NCBI GenBank assembly: GCA_044508675.1
Contig: JBIQHF010000011.1
Location: forward strand, 45,202 to 109,201
Direction: 5' to 3'
DNA from: Raineyella sp044508675
GTDB lineage: Bacteria > Actinomycetota > Actinomycetes > Propionibacteriales > Propionibacteriaceae
DNA length: 64,000 bases
This document shows positions 1 through 7,767 of the stretch, piece after piece; position 1 is the stretch's first letter, and the number at the start of each line of letters is the position of its first letter. A program made the position numbers and the translations under genes. The notes beneath the pieces were generated by a model. That model made no database searches. It saw nothing but the letters and a program-made list of their open reading frames with translations, and was not told where the DNA came from.

Positions 1-218
1 CCCGACTGGTCGCCACCGCGGCGCTCGCCCGCACCGAGTCGCGGGGTTGCCACCGCCGCGCCGACCATCCCGAACCGGTCGAGCTGTGGCAGCGCCACCT
101 GTGCCTGACCCAGGGGCAGGACAACGCCCCCACTGTCGTGTCCCGGCCCCTGGGCGAGGACCCCGACGCCCTGTTCACCCCCCGCCCGTCCACCACCTTG
201 CAGGAGGCCCTCGCATGA
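1..218 (+). CDS. nadB: L-aspartate oxidase, C-terminal fragment
   Basis: This is the last 71 codons of a gene that begins outside the window. L-aspartate oxidase is the FAD enzyme that makes iminoaspartate for de novo NAD synthesis. The visible part has the helical C-terminal style of the family (Ala/Arg-rich, with a TESRGCHRR stretch, where family members carry a conserved ESRG-x-H-x-R segment near the end). Its TGA overlaps the ATG of nadC (ATGA at 215-218), which supports translational coupling and a nadB-nadC operon. Identification rests on the ESRG motif and the neighbour; the FAD-binding part cannot be seen. Confidence 0.85.
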   Translation, partial: RLVATAALARTESRGCHRRADHPEPVELWQRHLCLTQGQDNAPTVVSRPLGEDPDALFTPRPSTTLQEALA

Positions 219-1120
219 CCGCACTGTTCCCCTGGCCCGAGTCGATCACCCGGTCCCTCGAGACGGCCGGGCTCGATCCGCGGCACGTCGCCGAGGTCGC
301 CGACCGCACGCTCGCCGAGGACCTGTCCTGGGGACCCGACGTCACCAGCGAGGCCACCCTGCCCGCCGATGCGACCGGCACCGCCGACGTGGTCGTCCGC
401 AGGCCGGGCTGCCTGGCCGGCGTGCCGGTGGCCGCCGCCGTGCTGTATGCGATGGCGGCCGCCCAGGCGGTCGAGCTGGCCGTGGAGACCGTCGCCGCCG
501 ACGGCGACCGGGTCGTCCCCGGGGACATCGTGCTCACCGCGACCGGCCCCCTGCGTACGCTCCTCACCGCCGAGCGGAGCATGCTGAACATCCTCTGCCA
601 GTTGTCCGGGGTGGCCACTGCCACCGCTGCCTGGACCGACGCCCTGGCCGGGACCGACACCCGCGTCCGCGACACCCGCAAGACCGTGCCCGGCCTGCGG
701 ATCCTGCAGAAGTACGCGGTCCGCTGCGGAGGTGGGGTCAACCACCGGATGGGGCTCGGCGACGCGGCGCTGATCAAGGACAACCACGTCGCCGCCGCCG
801 GTTCGGTCACCGCCGCGTTCCGGGCGGTCCGGGCGCACGCACCCCAGGTCGACGTCGAGGTCGAGTGCGACACGCTCGAGCAGGTCGCCGAGGCGATCGA
901 GGTCGGCACCGACCTGGTGCTGCTGGACAACATGGGCCCCGACACGGTCCGGGAGGCGGTCGCGCTGACCCGACCGGCCGGCGTACGTACCGAGGCCAGC
1001 GGCGGCCTGACCCTGGCTGATGCCCCCGCCTACGGGGCGACCGGCGTGGACTACATCTCCGTGGGGGCGCTCACCCACTCGGCGAAGGTGCTGGACCTGG
1101 CATTCGACCTGCGCCCCTGA
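215..1120 (+). CDS. nadC: Nicotinate-nucleotide pyrophosphorylase (carboxylating)
   Basis: A 301-residue quinolinate phosphoribosyltransferase, the step from quinolinate and PRPP to nicotinate mononucleotide. It shows the family core: DTRKT at about residues 153-157, KYAVRCGGG-NHR at about 166-178 and KDNH at 188-191, which bind quinolinate and PRPP. Length is normal for the family (about 280-300). An upstream in-frame start at 47 would add 56 low-complexity residues that lie over nadB, so the ATG at 215 (overlapping the nadB stop as ATGA) is preferred. Cytosolic. Confidence 0.96.
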   Translation: MTALFPWPESITRSLETAGLDPRHVAEVADRTLAEDLSWGPDVTSEATLPADATGTADVVVRRPGCLAGVPVAAAVLYAMAAAQAVELAVETVAADGDRVVPGDIVLTATGPLRTLLTAERSMLNILCQLSGVATATAAWTDALAGTDTRVRDTRKTVPGLRILQKYAVRCGGGVNHRMGLGDAALIKDNHVAAAGSVTAAFRAVRAHAPQVDVEVECDTLEQVAEAIEVGTDLVLLDNMGPDTVREAVALTRPAGVRTEASGGLTLADAPAYGATGVDYISVGALTHSAKVLDLAFDLRP

Positions 1121-1214
1121 CCAGCCGGTGAACCAATTCGCGCGATTCCGTGCGGGCGGCGGCGCAACGAGGCAGAATGGGCCGTGCAGATGTCCCCGGA
1201 GGAGAGGAGTGCCG

Positions 1215-1316
1215 ATGAGCGAGGAAACCAAGGCCGAGCCGATGTGCGAATGCGGGTGCGGTGCCACCATCTCGGAGTGTGCCTGCCCCAACTGTGACCA
1301 CAAGGCCAAGGCCTGA
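1215..1316 (+). CDS. 33-residue cysteine-rich (metallothionein-like) peptide
   Basis: A tiny ORF with a strong ribosome site (GGAGGAGAGG at about 1197-1206). The peptide has six cysteines and one histidine in 33 residues, spaced CxCxC (residues 11-15), then CxC (22, 24) and CxxCxH (27-29), with a charged N-terminus and a KAKA tail. The close CxC and CxxC spacing resembles small metal-binding proteins such as bacterial metallothioneins, but no family is recognised with certainty. It lies 94 nt after nadC and has a possible -10 (CAGAAT, near 1172). It ends at a bidirectional terminator shared with glnE. Function is inferred only. Confidence 0.65.
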   Translation: MSEETKAEPMCECGCGATISECACPNCDHKAKA

Positions 1317-1353
1317 ATGAACCCCCTCGAGCGTCTGTTCGGGGGGGTTCATT
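1316..1353. terminator. Bidirectional terminator between the Cys-rich ORF and glnE
   Basis: An 11-bp perfect inverted repeat (AATGAACCCCC / GGGGGTTCATT) around a GC loop separates two convergent genes. It overlaps the last bases of both genes and should stop transcription from both sides. Confidence 0.8.
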
Positions 1354-4312
1354 CCTCCCAGAACAGACGCTCGAACACTCCCCTGGCCCGATGGCTCACC
1401 TCGCGGTAGTGGGCCTTCAGCGGCCCCACCCCCTCGAAGCCCATCGCCTTCGCCACGGCAGTACCGTCCGCACCATCGGTCGGCAACGTGTCCGAGGCCC
1501 GGCCACGGACCAGCATGACAGCATTGCGGATCTTGCTGGCCAGCAGCCAGGCCTCCTCCAGCACCTCCGCGTCCCCCTGCGACACCAGTCCCAGGTCGCG
1601 CTCGGCACGGAGCGCCTGCAGGGTCCGGGTGGTCCGCAGTTCCGGGTGCTCGTACGCGTGCTGCAGCTGGACCAACTGCACCACCCACTCGATGTCTGAC
1701 AGCCCGCCCGGGCCGAGCTTGGTGTGCCGCCACCGCTCGACCCCGCGGGGCAGCCGCTCGGACTCCATCCGGGCCTTCAACCGGCGGATCTCGATGACCT
1801 GGTCGTCGCCCAGACCGCCCTCGCGCCACCGCAGCGGATCGATGATCTCGAGCATCCGGGCGCCGATCTCCCGGTCCCCGGCCCCGACCGCACACCGGAC
1901 CAGCGCCTGGGCCTCCCAGGTGGAGGCCCACCGCTGGTAGTAGGCCCGGTAGGAGTCGAGCGAGCGCACCATCGGCCCGCCCTTGCCCTCGGGTCGCAGG
2001 TCGGCGTCGATCTCCAGCGCCGGATCGGCGCCCGGACGGTGCAGCAACTCGCGCAGCCGGCTGATCCCGGCGACCGCCCGGCGCACGCTGCCCGGATCAT
2101 CGCCATCGGCGATCACGAACATACTGTCCGCGTCCGAGGCGTACGACATCTCCCCGCCGCCCCACCGGCCCATCGCCATGATCGCCGTCGGCGGGATCGG
2201 CTCGTCGCGCTGTTCGGCCTCGCGCAGGACGACCTGCCAGGTGGCGTCCAGGGTGGCGGCGGCCAGATCCGACAGGGTCTCCCCGACCGCCTCGATGTCG
2301 GTGTGGCCCAGGATGTCGGCCATCGAGGTCCGCAGCAGCTCCTTGCGCCGCTGCGCCCGGATGGCGTCCGCCGCGGCCACCGGGTCGGAGTGCCGCATCG
2401 CAATGGCGGTGAAGTCCGCCCCCAGCTTCTGCGCCGAACGGGGCATGAAGTCGGCCTCGTCGGCGAGCATCTGCACCGCCTGCGGGGAGCGGATCAGCAT
2501 GTCGGTCGCGTAGCGACTGGTGGACAGGACCAGGGCGAGCCGTTCGGCCATCGCACCGGCGTCCCGGAGCGCACGCAGGTACCAGGACGTACGCCCCAGG
2601 GCCTCGGAGACCTGCCGGAAGGCCAGCAGCCCGGCATCGGGGTTCGGCCCGTCCGCGAACCAGCCGAGCATCGCCGGCAGGATCTGCCGCTGAATCTCGG
2701 CCTGCCGGGTGACCCCCTGGGTCAGCGCCTCGATGTGCTTCAGCGCCGCCCCCGGGTCGGCGTAGCCGAGGCCACGCAGACGGTCCTCGGCGCCCTGGGT
2801 GGTCAGGCGCAATGCCTCGGTGGTGATGTGCGAGACCGCCTCCAGCAGCGGCGAGTAGAAGATCCGGTCGTGCAGCCGGTCCACCCGCCGGGTGCTGTCC
2901 CGCCAGGCCTTGAGCACCTCCTCGCCGGGGTCGCGACCAAAACCGAGGGAGCGCCCGAGCCTGCGCTGGTCGACCGGATCGTCGGGCACCAGGTGCGTAC
3001 GCCGCATCCGGTAGAGCTGGACCCGGTGCTCCATGGTGCGCTGGAAGCGGTAGGCGGCGGCCATCTCGGCGCCGTCCTCCCGGCCGACATAGCCGTACTC
3101 GACCAGGGCCTCCAGTGCGGGCAGGGTGCCGGCCTCGCACAGCCGCCGGTCGGCGCGCCCGTGCACCAGCTCGAGCAGTTGCACGGTGAACTCGGTGTCG
3201 CGCAGCCCGCCCCTGCCGAGCTTGATCTCGCGGTCGCGCTCCTTGGCGGGGATCAGCCGGACCACACGCTTGCGCATCGCCTGCACCTCGTGGACGAAGC
3301 CCTCCCGCCCGCCGACCTGCCACACGAACGGCGAGATCATCTCGACGAACCCCTGCCCGAGGACCAGGTCACCCGCCGCCGCCCGGGCCTTCAGCATCGC
3401 CTGGAACTCCCAGGCCTTCGCCCACTTCCGGTAGTAGGCGCGATGGCTGTCCAACGTCCGTACCAGCGGCCCCGCCTTGCCCTCGGGGCGCAGGTTGGCG
3501 TCGACCGGCCAGATCGTGCCGGCGCCGGTGTGGGCCGAGCAGACCCGGGCCAGGGCCGAGCCGATCCGTGTGCCCAGGGCGACCAGCTCAGCACCGTCCA
3601 CTCGGGGGGCGCCGGTCGGATCCAGCGTCGGCTCGACGACGTAGAGCACGTCGACGTCGGAGACGTAGTTGAGCTCCTGTCCCCCGGCCTTGCCCAGGGC
3701 GATGACCGCGACCCGGATCCGGGCCGCCTGATCGGCACCCACCTCCCCCCGAGCGATCGCCAGCGCCGCCTCGAGCACGGCGTCGGCCAGGTCGGCCAAC
3801 TCGGCCGAGATGTCGGGCTGCAGCGCGACCGGGTCGTCGGCGGTCAGGTCACGGGCTGCGATCCTCAGGACCGCCGCGTAGTACGCGATCCGCAGCTCGT
3901 CGCCGCCCAGGAGGGAGGCAACCGGTGCCGGGTCGTCCGGGTCGGCCCCGACAGCGGTGAGCAACCGGGTCCGCAGCTCGTCGGCGGGCGTACGTTCCAG
4001 CGGCCCGGCGAGCTCGGCGACCTGGCTGGGGAAACGGAACAGGTGCTGCTGCAGGCCGATGCTGGCGCCGAGCACCTGGGCGAGCCGGTCGGCGAGGTCC
4101 GGGTCGGCCGCCATCCGCTCGTGCAGCCGGGGATCCTGCTCGTCCAGGCGGGACAGGCCGGTGAGGGCGAGGTCCGGGTCGGCCGTGTTGCTGAGCAACC
4201 GCGCGCACGCCGAGGCGCCGCCGGGCCACGTCTCGAGCATTTGCTGGGCTCGCTGGGTGTCCGTGAACCCCAGGCGCGCCAGGCGTCCGACAGTGGTCTC
4301 CAGGCGGTCCAT
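1349..4312 (-). CDS. glnE: Bifunctional glutamine synthetase adenylyltransferase/adenylyl-removing enzyme
   Basis: A 987-residue GlnE, which attaches AMP to and removes AMP from a tyrosine of type-I glutamine synthetase. Two nucleotidyltransferase domains are visible: the N-terminal one with GGQELNYVSDVDVLY (near residue 215) and the C-terminal one with GGGEMSYASDADSMF (near 715). Both keep the G-x-x-E-x-x-x-x-SD-x-D metal motif. Each is followed by the RPEGKxGP block and a GlnD/PII-uridylyltransferase-type helical region. Length fits actinobacterial GlnE. The second Met (4312) is chosen because a -10 box TACGAT lies 7 nt before it; the first Met at 4321 would fall inside that box. It lies close to glnA2, as in mycobacteria. 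Confidence 0.95.
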   Translation of the reverse strand: MDRLETTVGRLARLGFTDTQRAQQMLETWPGGASACARLLSNTADPDLALTGLSRLDEQDPRLHERMAADPDLADRLAQVLGASIGLQQHLFRFPSQVAELAGPLERTPADELRTRLLTAVGADPDDPAPVASLLGGDELRIAYYAAVLRIAARDLTADDPVALQPDISAELADLADAVLEAALAIARGEVGADQAARIRVAVIALGKAGGQELNYVSDVDVLYVVEPTLDPTGAPRVDGAELVALGTRIGSALARVCSAHTGAGTIWPVDANLRPEGKAGPLVRTLDSHRAYYRKWAKAWEFQAMLKARAAAGDLVLGQGFVEMISPFVWQVGGREGFVHEVQAMRKRVVRLIPAKERDREIKLGRGGLRDTEFTVQLLELVHGRADRRLCEAGTLPALEALVEYGYVGREDGAEMAAAYRFQRTMEHRVQLYRMRRTHLVPDDPVDQRRLGRSLGFGRDPGEEVLKAWRDSTRRVDRLHDRIFYSPLLEAVSHITTEALRLTTQGAEDRLRGLGYADPGAALKHIEALTQGVTRQAEIQRQILPAMLGWFADGPNPDAGLLAFRQVSEALGRTSWYLRALRDAGAMAERLALVLSTSRYATDMLIRSPQAVQMLADEADFMPRSAQKLGADFTAIAMRHSDPVAAADAIRAQRRKELLRTSMADILGHTDIEAVGETLSDLAAATLDATWQVVLREAEQRDEPIPPTAIMAMGRWGGGEMSYASDADSMFVIADGDDPGSVRRAVAGISRLRELLHRPGADPALEIDADLRPEGKGGPMVRSLDSYRAYYQRWASTWEAQALVRCAVGAGDREIGARMLEIIDPLRWREGGLGDDQVIEIRRLKARMESERLPRGVERWRHTKLGPGGLSDIEWVVQLVQLQHAYEHPELRTTRTLQALRAERDLGLVSQGDAEVLEEAWLLASKIRNAVMLVRGRASDTLPTDGADGTAVAKAMGFEGVGPLKAHYREVSHRARGVFERLFWEE

Positions 4313-4319
4313 GACTGGC

Positions 4320-4325
4320 ATCGTA
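4320..4325 (-). promoter_or_regulatory. -10 element of glnE (leaderless)
   Basis: TACGAT, 7 nt before the ATG at 4312, predicting transcription that begins at the start codon. Confidence 0.6.
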
Positions 4326-4434
4326 CGACGTGTGCCGTCGCCGGACCGGGTGATCGGCGAGAGGCCCGGTCTGTGTCAGCACAATGTTCGGGGACTGTTG
4401 GCCCATTGGCCACGCCGATGAAACCGTCAACGGG

Positions 4435-4440
4435 TAGTTT
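4435..4440 (+). promoter_or_regulatory. -10 element of the sterol-carrier-like gene (leaderless)
   Basis: TAGTTT, 7 nt before the GTG at 4448. It decides between this GTG and the ATG at 4418, which lacks any ribosome site. Confidence 0.6.
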
Positions 4441-4447
4441 CGACCGG

Positions 4448-5284
4448 GTGACAGCGACGACGAGGACCCAGCGCCAGCTCCAGACCCTGCGACGGACCGT
4501 CGTCGAGTCGCTCCGCGTCCTCATCACCACCACTCGCGGACTGACCCCGGCCCAGTACGAGCTGCCGGCGCCCTTCTCCGAGTGGCAGGTGCGGCTGCTG
4601 GTCGGGCGGACGCTGTGGTTCCTCACCGACGTGGCCGGTCACCTGGACACCCCCTCCGTCAGTCGACCGTTGACGCTGGACACGTACGCCGCCGAACTGG
4701 CGGTCACCCGGGAGCAGCGCCACCAACGGTCCGTGGCGGTCGTCGGTACCGACAGTGGCCCCAGCCTCGGCGGCCAGTTCGTGGCCTTGGCCGAGGACAT
4801 CATCGCGATGATGGGCGATGACGACCTGCCTCCGCTGGTCGACACCGGTGTCGGACAGCTGAGCCTGCTGGACTTCCTCCGATGGCTGGTGACCCAACTG
4901 GTGCTCACCAGTGACGACATCGGGCGCAGCCTCGCCGCCCACGGCCACGAGGCCCCGACCCAGGGCCGGGAGGCGATCGCGACGGCGGTCCGGACCATGG
5001 CGGACATCCTGGCCGCCCGGGCGCCGGGCCAGGCGATCGAGGTGCGGGTGCCCCCGTACGCCGCGGTGCAGATCGGCGACCCGGCCGGTGCCGTCAGCGG
5101 ACGGCTCGCCCCGGCACCCACCCACACCCGTGGGACGCCACCGGCGGTGATCGAGATGGATGCCGCGACCTTCCTGCGGATCACGACCGGGCGGCTCAGC
5201 TGGGACGAGGCGGCCGCGGGCCACCTGGTCGCCGCCTCGGGACTGCGCGCGGACCTGTCGCCGCTGCTGCCGCTGACCCGCTGA
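4448..5284 (+). CDS. Sterol carrier family protein (MDMPI-N/SCP-like)
   Basis: A 278-residue protein of the actinobacterial 'sterol carrier family' type. The N-terminal two thirds look like the helical DinB/MDMPI (mycothiol-dependent maleylpyruvate isomerase) bundle, with a 'PSPFSEWQVRLLVGHT'-like segment (here PAPFSEWQVRLLVGRT, residues 39-54). The C-terminal part (about residues 195-278) has the VRVPPYAAVQ and IEMDAATFLRI-TGRLSWDEA pattern of bacterial SCP domains. The ligand is unknown. The gene is divergent from glnE and convergent with glnA2. It is the real gene at the end of a much longer open frame that is antisense to glnE. Confidence 0.8.
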   Translation: MTATTRTQRQLQTLRRTVVESLRVLITTTRGLTPAQYELPAPFSEWQVRLLVGRTLWFLTDVAGHLDTPSVSRPLTLDTYAAELAVTREQRHQRSVAVVGTDSGPSLGGQFVALAEDIIAMMGDDDLPPLVDTGVGQLSLLDFLRWLVTQLVLTSDDIGRSLAAHGHEAPTQGREAIATAVRTMADILAARAPGQAIEVRVPPYAAVQIGDPAGAVSGRLAPAPTHTRGTPPAVIEMDAATFLRITTGRLSWDEAAAGHLVAASGLRADLSPLLPLTR

Positions 5285-5295
5285 TCCCCCCGGGC

Positions 5296-5331
5296 CCAGA
5301 GGTTGGGCGGCATTCAGAGGTTGGGCAGCAT
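5296..5331. repeat. 18-bp tandem duplication at the 3' end of glnA2
   Basis: The last 18 bases of glnA2 including its stop (5314-5331) are repeated directly after it (5296-5313) with 16 of 18 matches. The second copy has TGG where the first has the TGA stop. Confidence 0.75.
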
Positions 5332-6651
5332 GGTGTCCAGTTCGTACGGCGTCACGCGGTGGCGGTAGGCCTGGAACTCGGCTCGCTTGTTGCGGAGGAA
5401 GTAGTCGTGCACATGCGCGCCGAGGGTCTCGGCGACGAGCTCGGAGCCCTCCATCACGTGGATGGCCTCCTCCAGGCTGCGCGGCAGCGGCTGGATGCCG
5501 AGCATCCGGCGCTCCCGCTCGGTCAGCGAGGAGACGTCGTCCTCGGCCTCGGCGGGTAGCGGGAGTTCGCGCTCGATGCCGTCCAGTCCGGCCGCCAGGG
5601 CCAGGGCATAGGCCAGGTACGGGTTCGCGGCGGAGTCGATCGACCGCAGCTCGACGCGCGCCGAGCTGCCCTTGGTCGGCTTGTACATCGGCACCCGGAC
5701 CAGCGCGGAGCGGTTGTTGCGCCCCCAGCTGATGAACGACGGCGCCTCGTCCCCGTGCACCAGTCGCTTGTATGAGTTGACCCACTGGTTGGTGACCGCG
5801 GTGATCTCGGCGGCATGGGCCAGCAGGCCGGCGATGAAGTGGCGTCCGGTCTGGGACAGGTTGTACTCAGCGGAGGCGTCGTGGAAGACATTGGTGTCCC
5901 CCTCGAACAGCGACATGTGCGTGTGCATGCCGGAGCCGGGCTCATCGGTGAAGGGCTTGGGCATGAACGTCGCGCGGAACCCCTGGCTCATCGCGACCTC
6001 CTTGACCACCACCCGGAAGGTCATGATGTTGTCGGCCATCGACAGCCCGTCAGCGTAGCGCAGGTCGATCTCCTGCTGGCCGGCGCCGGCCTCGTGGTGG
6101 GAGAACTCGACCGAGATGCCCATCTGCTCCAACATCGTGATCGCGGCGCGGCGGAAATCGGTGCCCTGGGGCTGGGCGGTGTGGTCGAAGTAGCCCGAGT
6201 GGTCGATCGGGGTCGGCTCCCGGCCGGCCGCCCGCTCGGGCTCGATCAGGAAGAACTCGACCTCCGGGTGGCAATAGAACGTGTAGCCCATGTCCGAGGC
6301 CCGCGCCAGCGTCCGCTTCAGCACGAAGCGCGGATCCGCCCAGGAGGGCGAGCCGTCGGGGTGCCGGATGTCACAGAAGATCCGGGCGGTGCCCCCGGCC
6401 TGCTCCCGCCACGGCAGGAGCTGGAAGGTCGAGGGGTCGGGGTGGGCGACCATGTCCGACTCGGACACCCGGGCATACCCCTCCACAGCCGATCCGTCGA
6501 ACCCGATCCCCTCGTCGAACGCGCCCTCCAGCTCGGCCGGTGCGATCGCCACCGACTTCAGGAATCCCAGCACGTCGGTGAACCAGAGCCTCACGAAACG
6601 TACGTCCCGCTCCTCGAGGGATCGGAGAACGAACTCGGTCTGCTTGTCCAT
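5314..6651 (-). CDS. glnA2: Glutamine synthetase, GlnA2 type
   Basis: A 445-residue glutamine synthetase (glutamate + NH4 + ATP to glutamine). It starts MDKQTEFVLRSLEERDVRFV and has the GSI signature GFDGSAVEGYARVSESDM, the PEVEFFL metal site, HHEAGAGQQEIDLRY, the ATP loop and the NRSALVRVP active-site segment. Length and the proximity of glnE match mycobacterial GlnA2 (446 aa). The C-terminal region lacks the NLY segment whose tyrosine is adenylylated in GlnA1-type enzymes (here EDDVSSLTERERRMLGI), so it is probably not itself a GlnE substrate. An upstream in-frame extension of 78 residues is low complexity and rejected. Confidence 0.94.
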   Translation of the reverse strand: MDKQTEFVLRSLEERDVRFVRLWFTDVLGFLKSVAIAPAELEGAFDEGIGFDGSAVEGYARVSESDMVAHPDPSTFQLLPWREQAGGTARIFCDIRHPDGSPSWADPRFVLKRTLARASDMGYTFYCHPEVEFFLIEPERAAGREPTPIDHSGYFDHTAQPQGTDFRRAAITMLEQMGISVEFSHHEAGAGQQEIDLRYADGLSMADNIMTFRVVVKEVAMSQGFRATFMPKPFTDEPGSGMHTHMSLFEGDTNVFHDASAEYNLSQTGRHFIAGLLAHAAEITAVTNQWVNSYKRLVHGDEAPSFISWGRNNRSALVRVPMYKPTKGSSARVELRSIDSAANPYLAYALALAAGLDGIERELPLPAEAEDDVSSLTERERRMLGIQPLPRSLEEAIHVMEGSELVAETLGAHVHDYFLRNKRAEFQAYRHRVTPYELDTMLPNL

Positions 6652-6759
6652 GCCCCCAGTCTGCCGCGAATCATGTTTCAGGGGTGTGACGATGCCCGGA
6701 TCGGGTGCCGCACCGTGGACCCCTGCGGCGGACCCCGGGACGAACGGTGCGCCCCGAGC

Positions 6760-6765
6760 TAAGGT
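6760..6765 (+). promoter_or_regulatory. -10 element of the Pro-rich protein gene (leaderless)
   Basis: TAAGGT, 6 nt before the GTG at 6772. It is one of the main reasons to believe the downstream ORF is a gene. Confidence 0.5.
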
Positions 6766-6771
6766 CATTCT

Positions 6772-7371
6772 GTGATGTACAGGCCACTCCTCGGCTGGAG
6801 TCGCAGAGGCCAGGAACGCCCGGGCACGTGGGCAAGGTTGCCCCGTCCCGGCGCCGGCCGACGTTTCGCTGCGCACACGGACCACGGACCGGGATTCCCG
6901 GGACCCTCGTCCCCGGCCTCGGCGCGGCGAGCGATCCTCGGTCCTTCCCCGTCACACCTCCCGCACTCCCCGGCGACGCCGGCACGGCCGTACGTTCCGG
7001 CGACTCCGGCCCGGCCGTACGTACCGGCACCCTCGGCCAGGCATGCTGTCCAGCAGGGTCGGGAACCGACCGTCCCCGAACCTCCGACAACTGCGACCAC
7101 ACCGGCGCGCCCGCCCAAGGTGGTGACGCTGGGCGGCGGGCTGGCACTGATCTCCGTCGGCCAGTGGGACGAGGAATCGGCCACGACCATCGAGATGCCG
7201 GCGGTGCCCGCGGCCGACAGCCCTGCCGAGCCGGACCACCCCACGGAGCCGGGTCCGGCCGCCGAGCCACGGTCGGTTCCGACGCCGCCCCGGCGGGCCT
7301 TCACACACACGATCGACGAGCCATCACCCCAGGACGTGGTCCGACAGTGCCGGGCCGGAACGAACCGCTAG
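6772..7371 (+). CDS. Hypothetical Pro/Ala-rich protein
   Basis: Not recognised. The 199-residue reading has a low-complexity proline-rich first half with a short internal repeat (ATPARPYVP twice, about residues 69-86, then APSAR). The second half is more ordinary, with PPKVVTLGGGLALISVGQWDE, and ends in a conserved-looking PSPQDVVRQCRAGTNR. Codon third positions are clearly G/C-rich in the second half, as in neighbouring genes, and a -10 box lies 6 nt before the start. No membrane segment or signal peptide is visible. It is divergent from glnA2. The opposite strand is also open here (6765-7310), but its product looks unnatural, so the plus strand is preferred. Confidence 0.45.
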   Translation: MMYRPLLGWSRRGQERPGTWARLPRPGAGRRFAAHTDHGPGFPGPSSPASARRAILGPSPSHLPHSPATPARPYVPATPARPYVPAPSARHAVQQGREPTVPEPPTTATTPARPPKVVTLGGGLALISVGQWDEESATTIEMPAVPAADSPAEPDHPTEPGPAAEPRSVPTPPRRAFTHTIDEPSPQDVVRQCRAGTNR

Positions 7372-7393
7372 CCCACGGTCCCCGACCGGCCGC

Positions 7394-7609
7394 TCACCGG
7401 TCCTTGGCGTCCTCGTCGTCCTCGTCGTCGTTCCAGCGCGGATCCTCGTCCCAGGCCTCATTGCGTTCGACGACCCGCTCGAGGGCGTGCGCGGCCTCCT
7501 CGCGGGTGTCGTACGGCCCGAGCCGATCCGCCGCCCGACAGCCGCCGTACCGCTCGACCTGGTGGTGCTTCATGCAGTACCACCAGGTGTCCTCCAGCTG
7601 CTGCGACAT
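7394..7609 (-). CDS. Small conserved actinobacterial protein (annotated 'SPOR domain-like' in relatives)
   Basis: A 71-residue acidic protein beginning MSQQLEDTWWYCMKHHQVE. It has a WYC-x-x-H segment, a GPYDTREEAAHALERV motif and a strongly acidic tail ending DEDPRWNDDEDDEDAKDR. The same arrangement (W-Y-C-x-x-H ... GPY-x-T-x-EEA ... NEAWDEDPRWNDD) is known in many actinobacteria as a small hypothetical protein, often beside map. A good SD (GGAGGA, 7614-7619) precedes the ATG at 7609, so the 43-residue upstream extension is rejected. Function unknown; divergent from map. Confidence 0.8.
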   Translation of the reverse strand: MSQQLEDTWWYCMKHHQVERYGGCRAADRLGPYDTREEAAHALERVVERNEAWDEDPRWNDDEDDEDAKDR

Positions 7610-7754
7610 CGCATCCTCCGTTTCGTCGAGGCCCGGCACGTCGGCGTGCCCCTGCTCCAGCATGGCACGGTCGTCACCTCGGGTGGAGGGGCCCGAGGAC
7701 GGCGTTTCGGGCCGTCCAGGCTGTCCGAGCAGGGGCACCCGTGGCGGTGCCGAG

Positions 7755-7760
7755 TACCCT
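7755..7760 (+). promoter_or_regulatory. -10 element of map (leaderless)
   Basis: TACCCT, 7 nt before the GTG at 7768; used to choose the map start. Confidence 0.6.
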
Positions 7761-7767
7761 GTTGCGG

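Noticed and set aside
1724..5284. A 1186-codon open frame on the plus strand opposite glnE
   Set aside because: It is antisense to a certain gene, its translation is low-complexity and Gln/Val/Gly-rich, and only its final 278 codons (from 4448) form a real protein.
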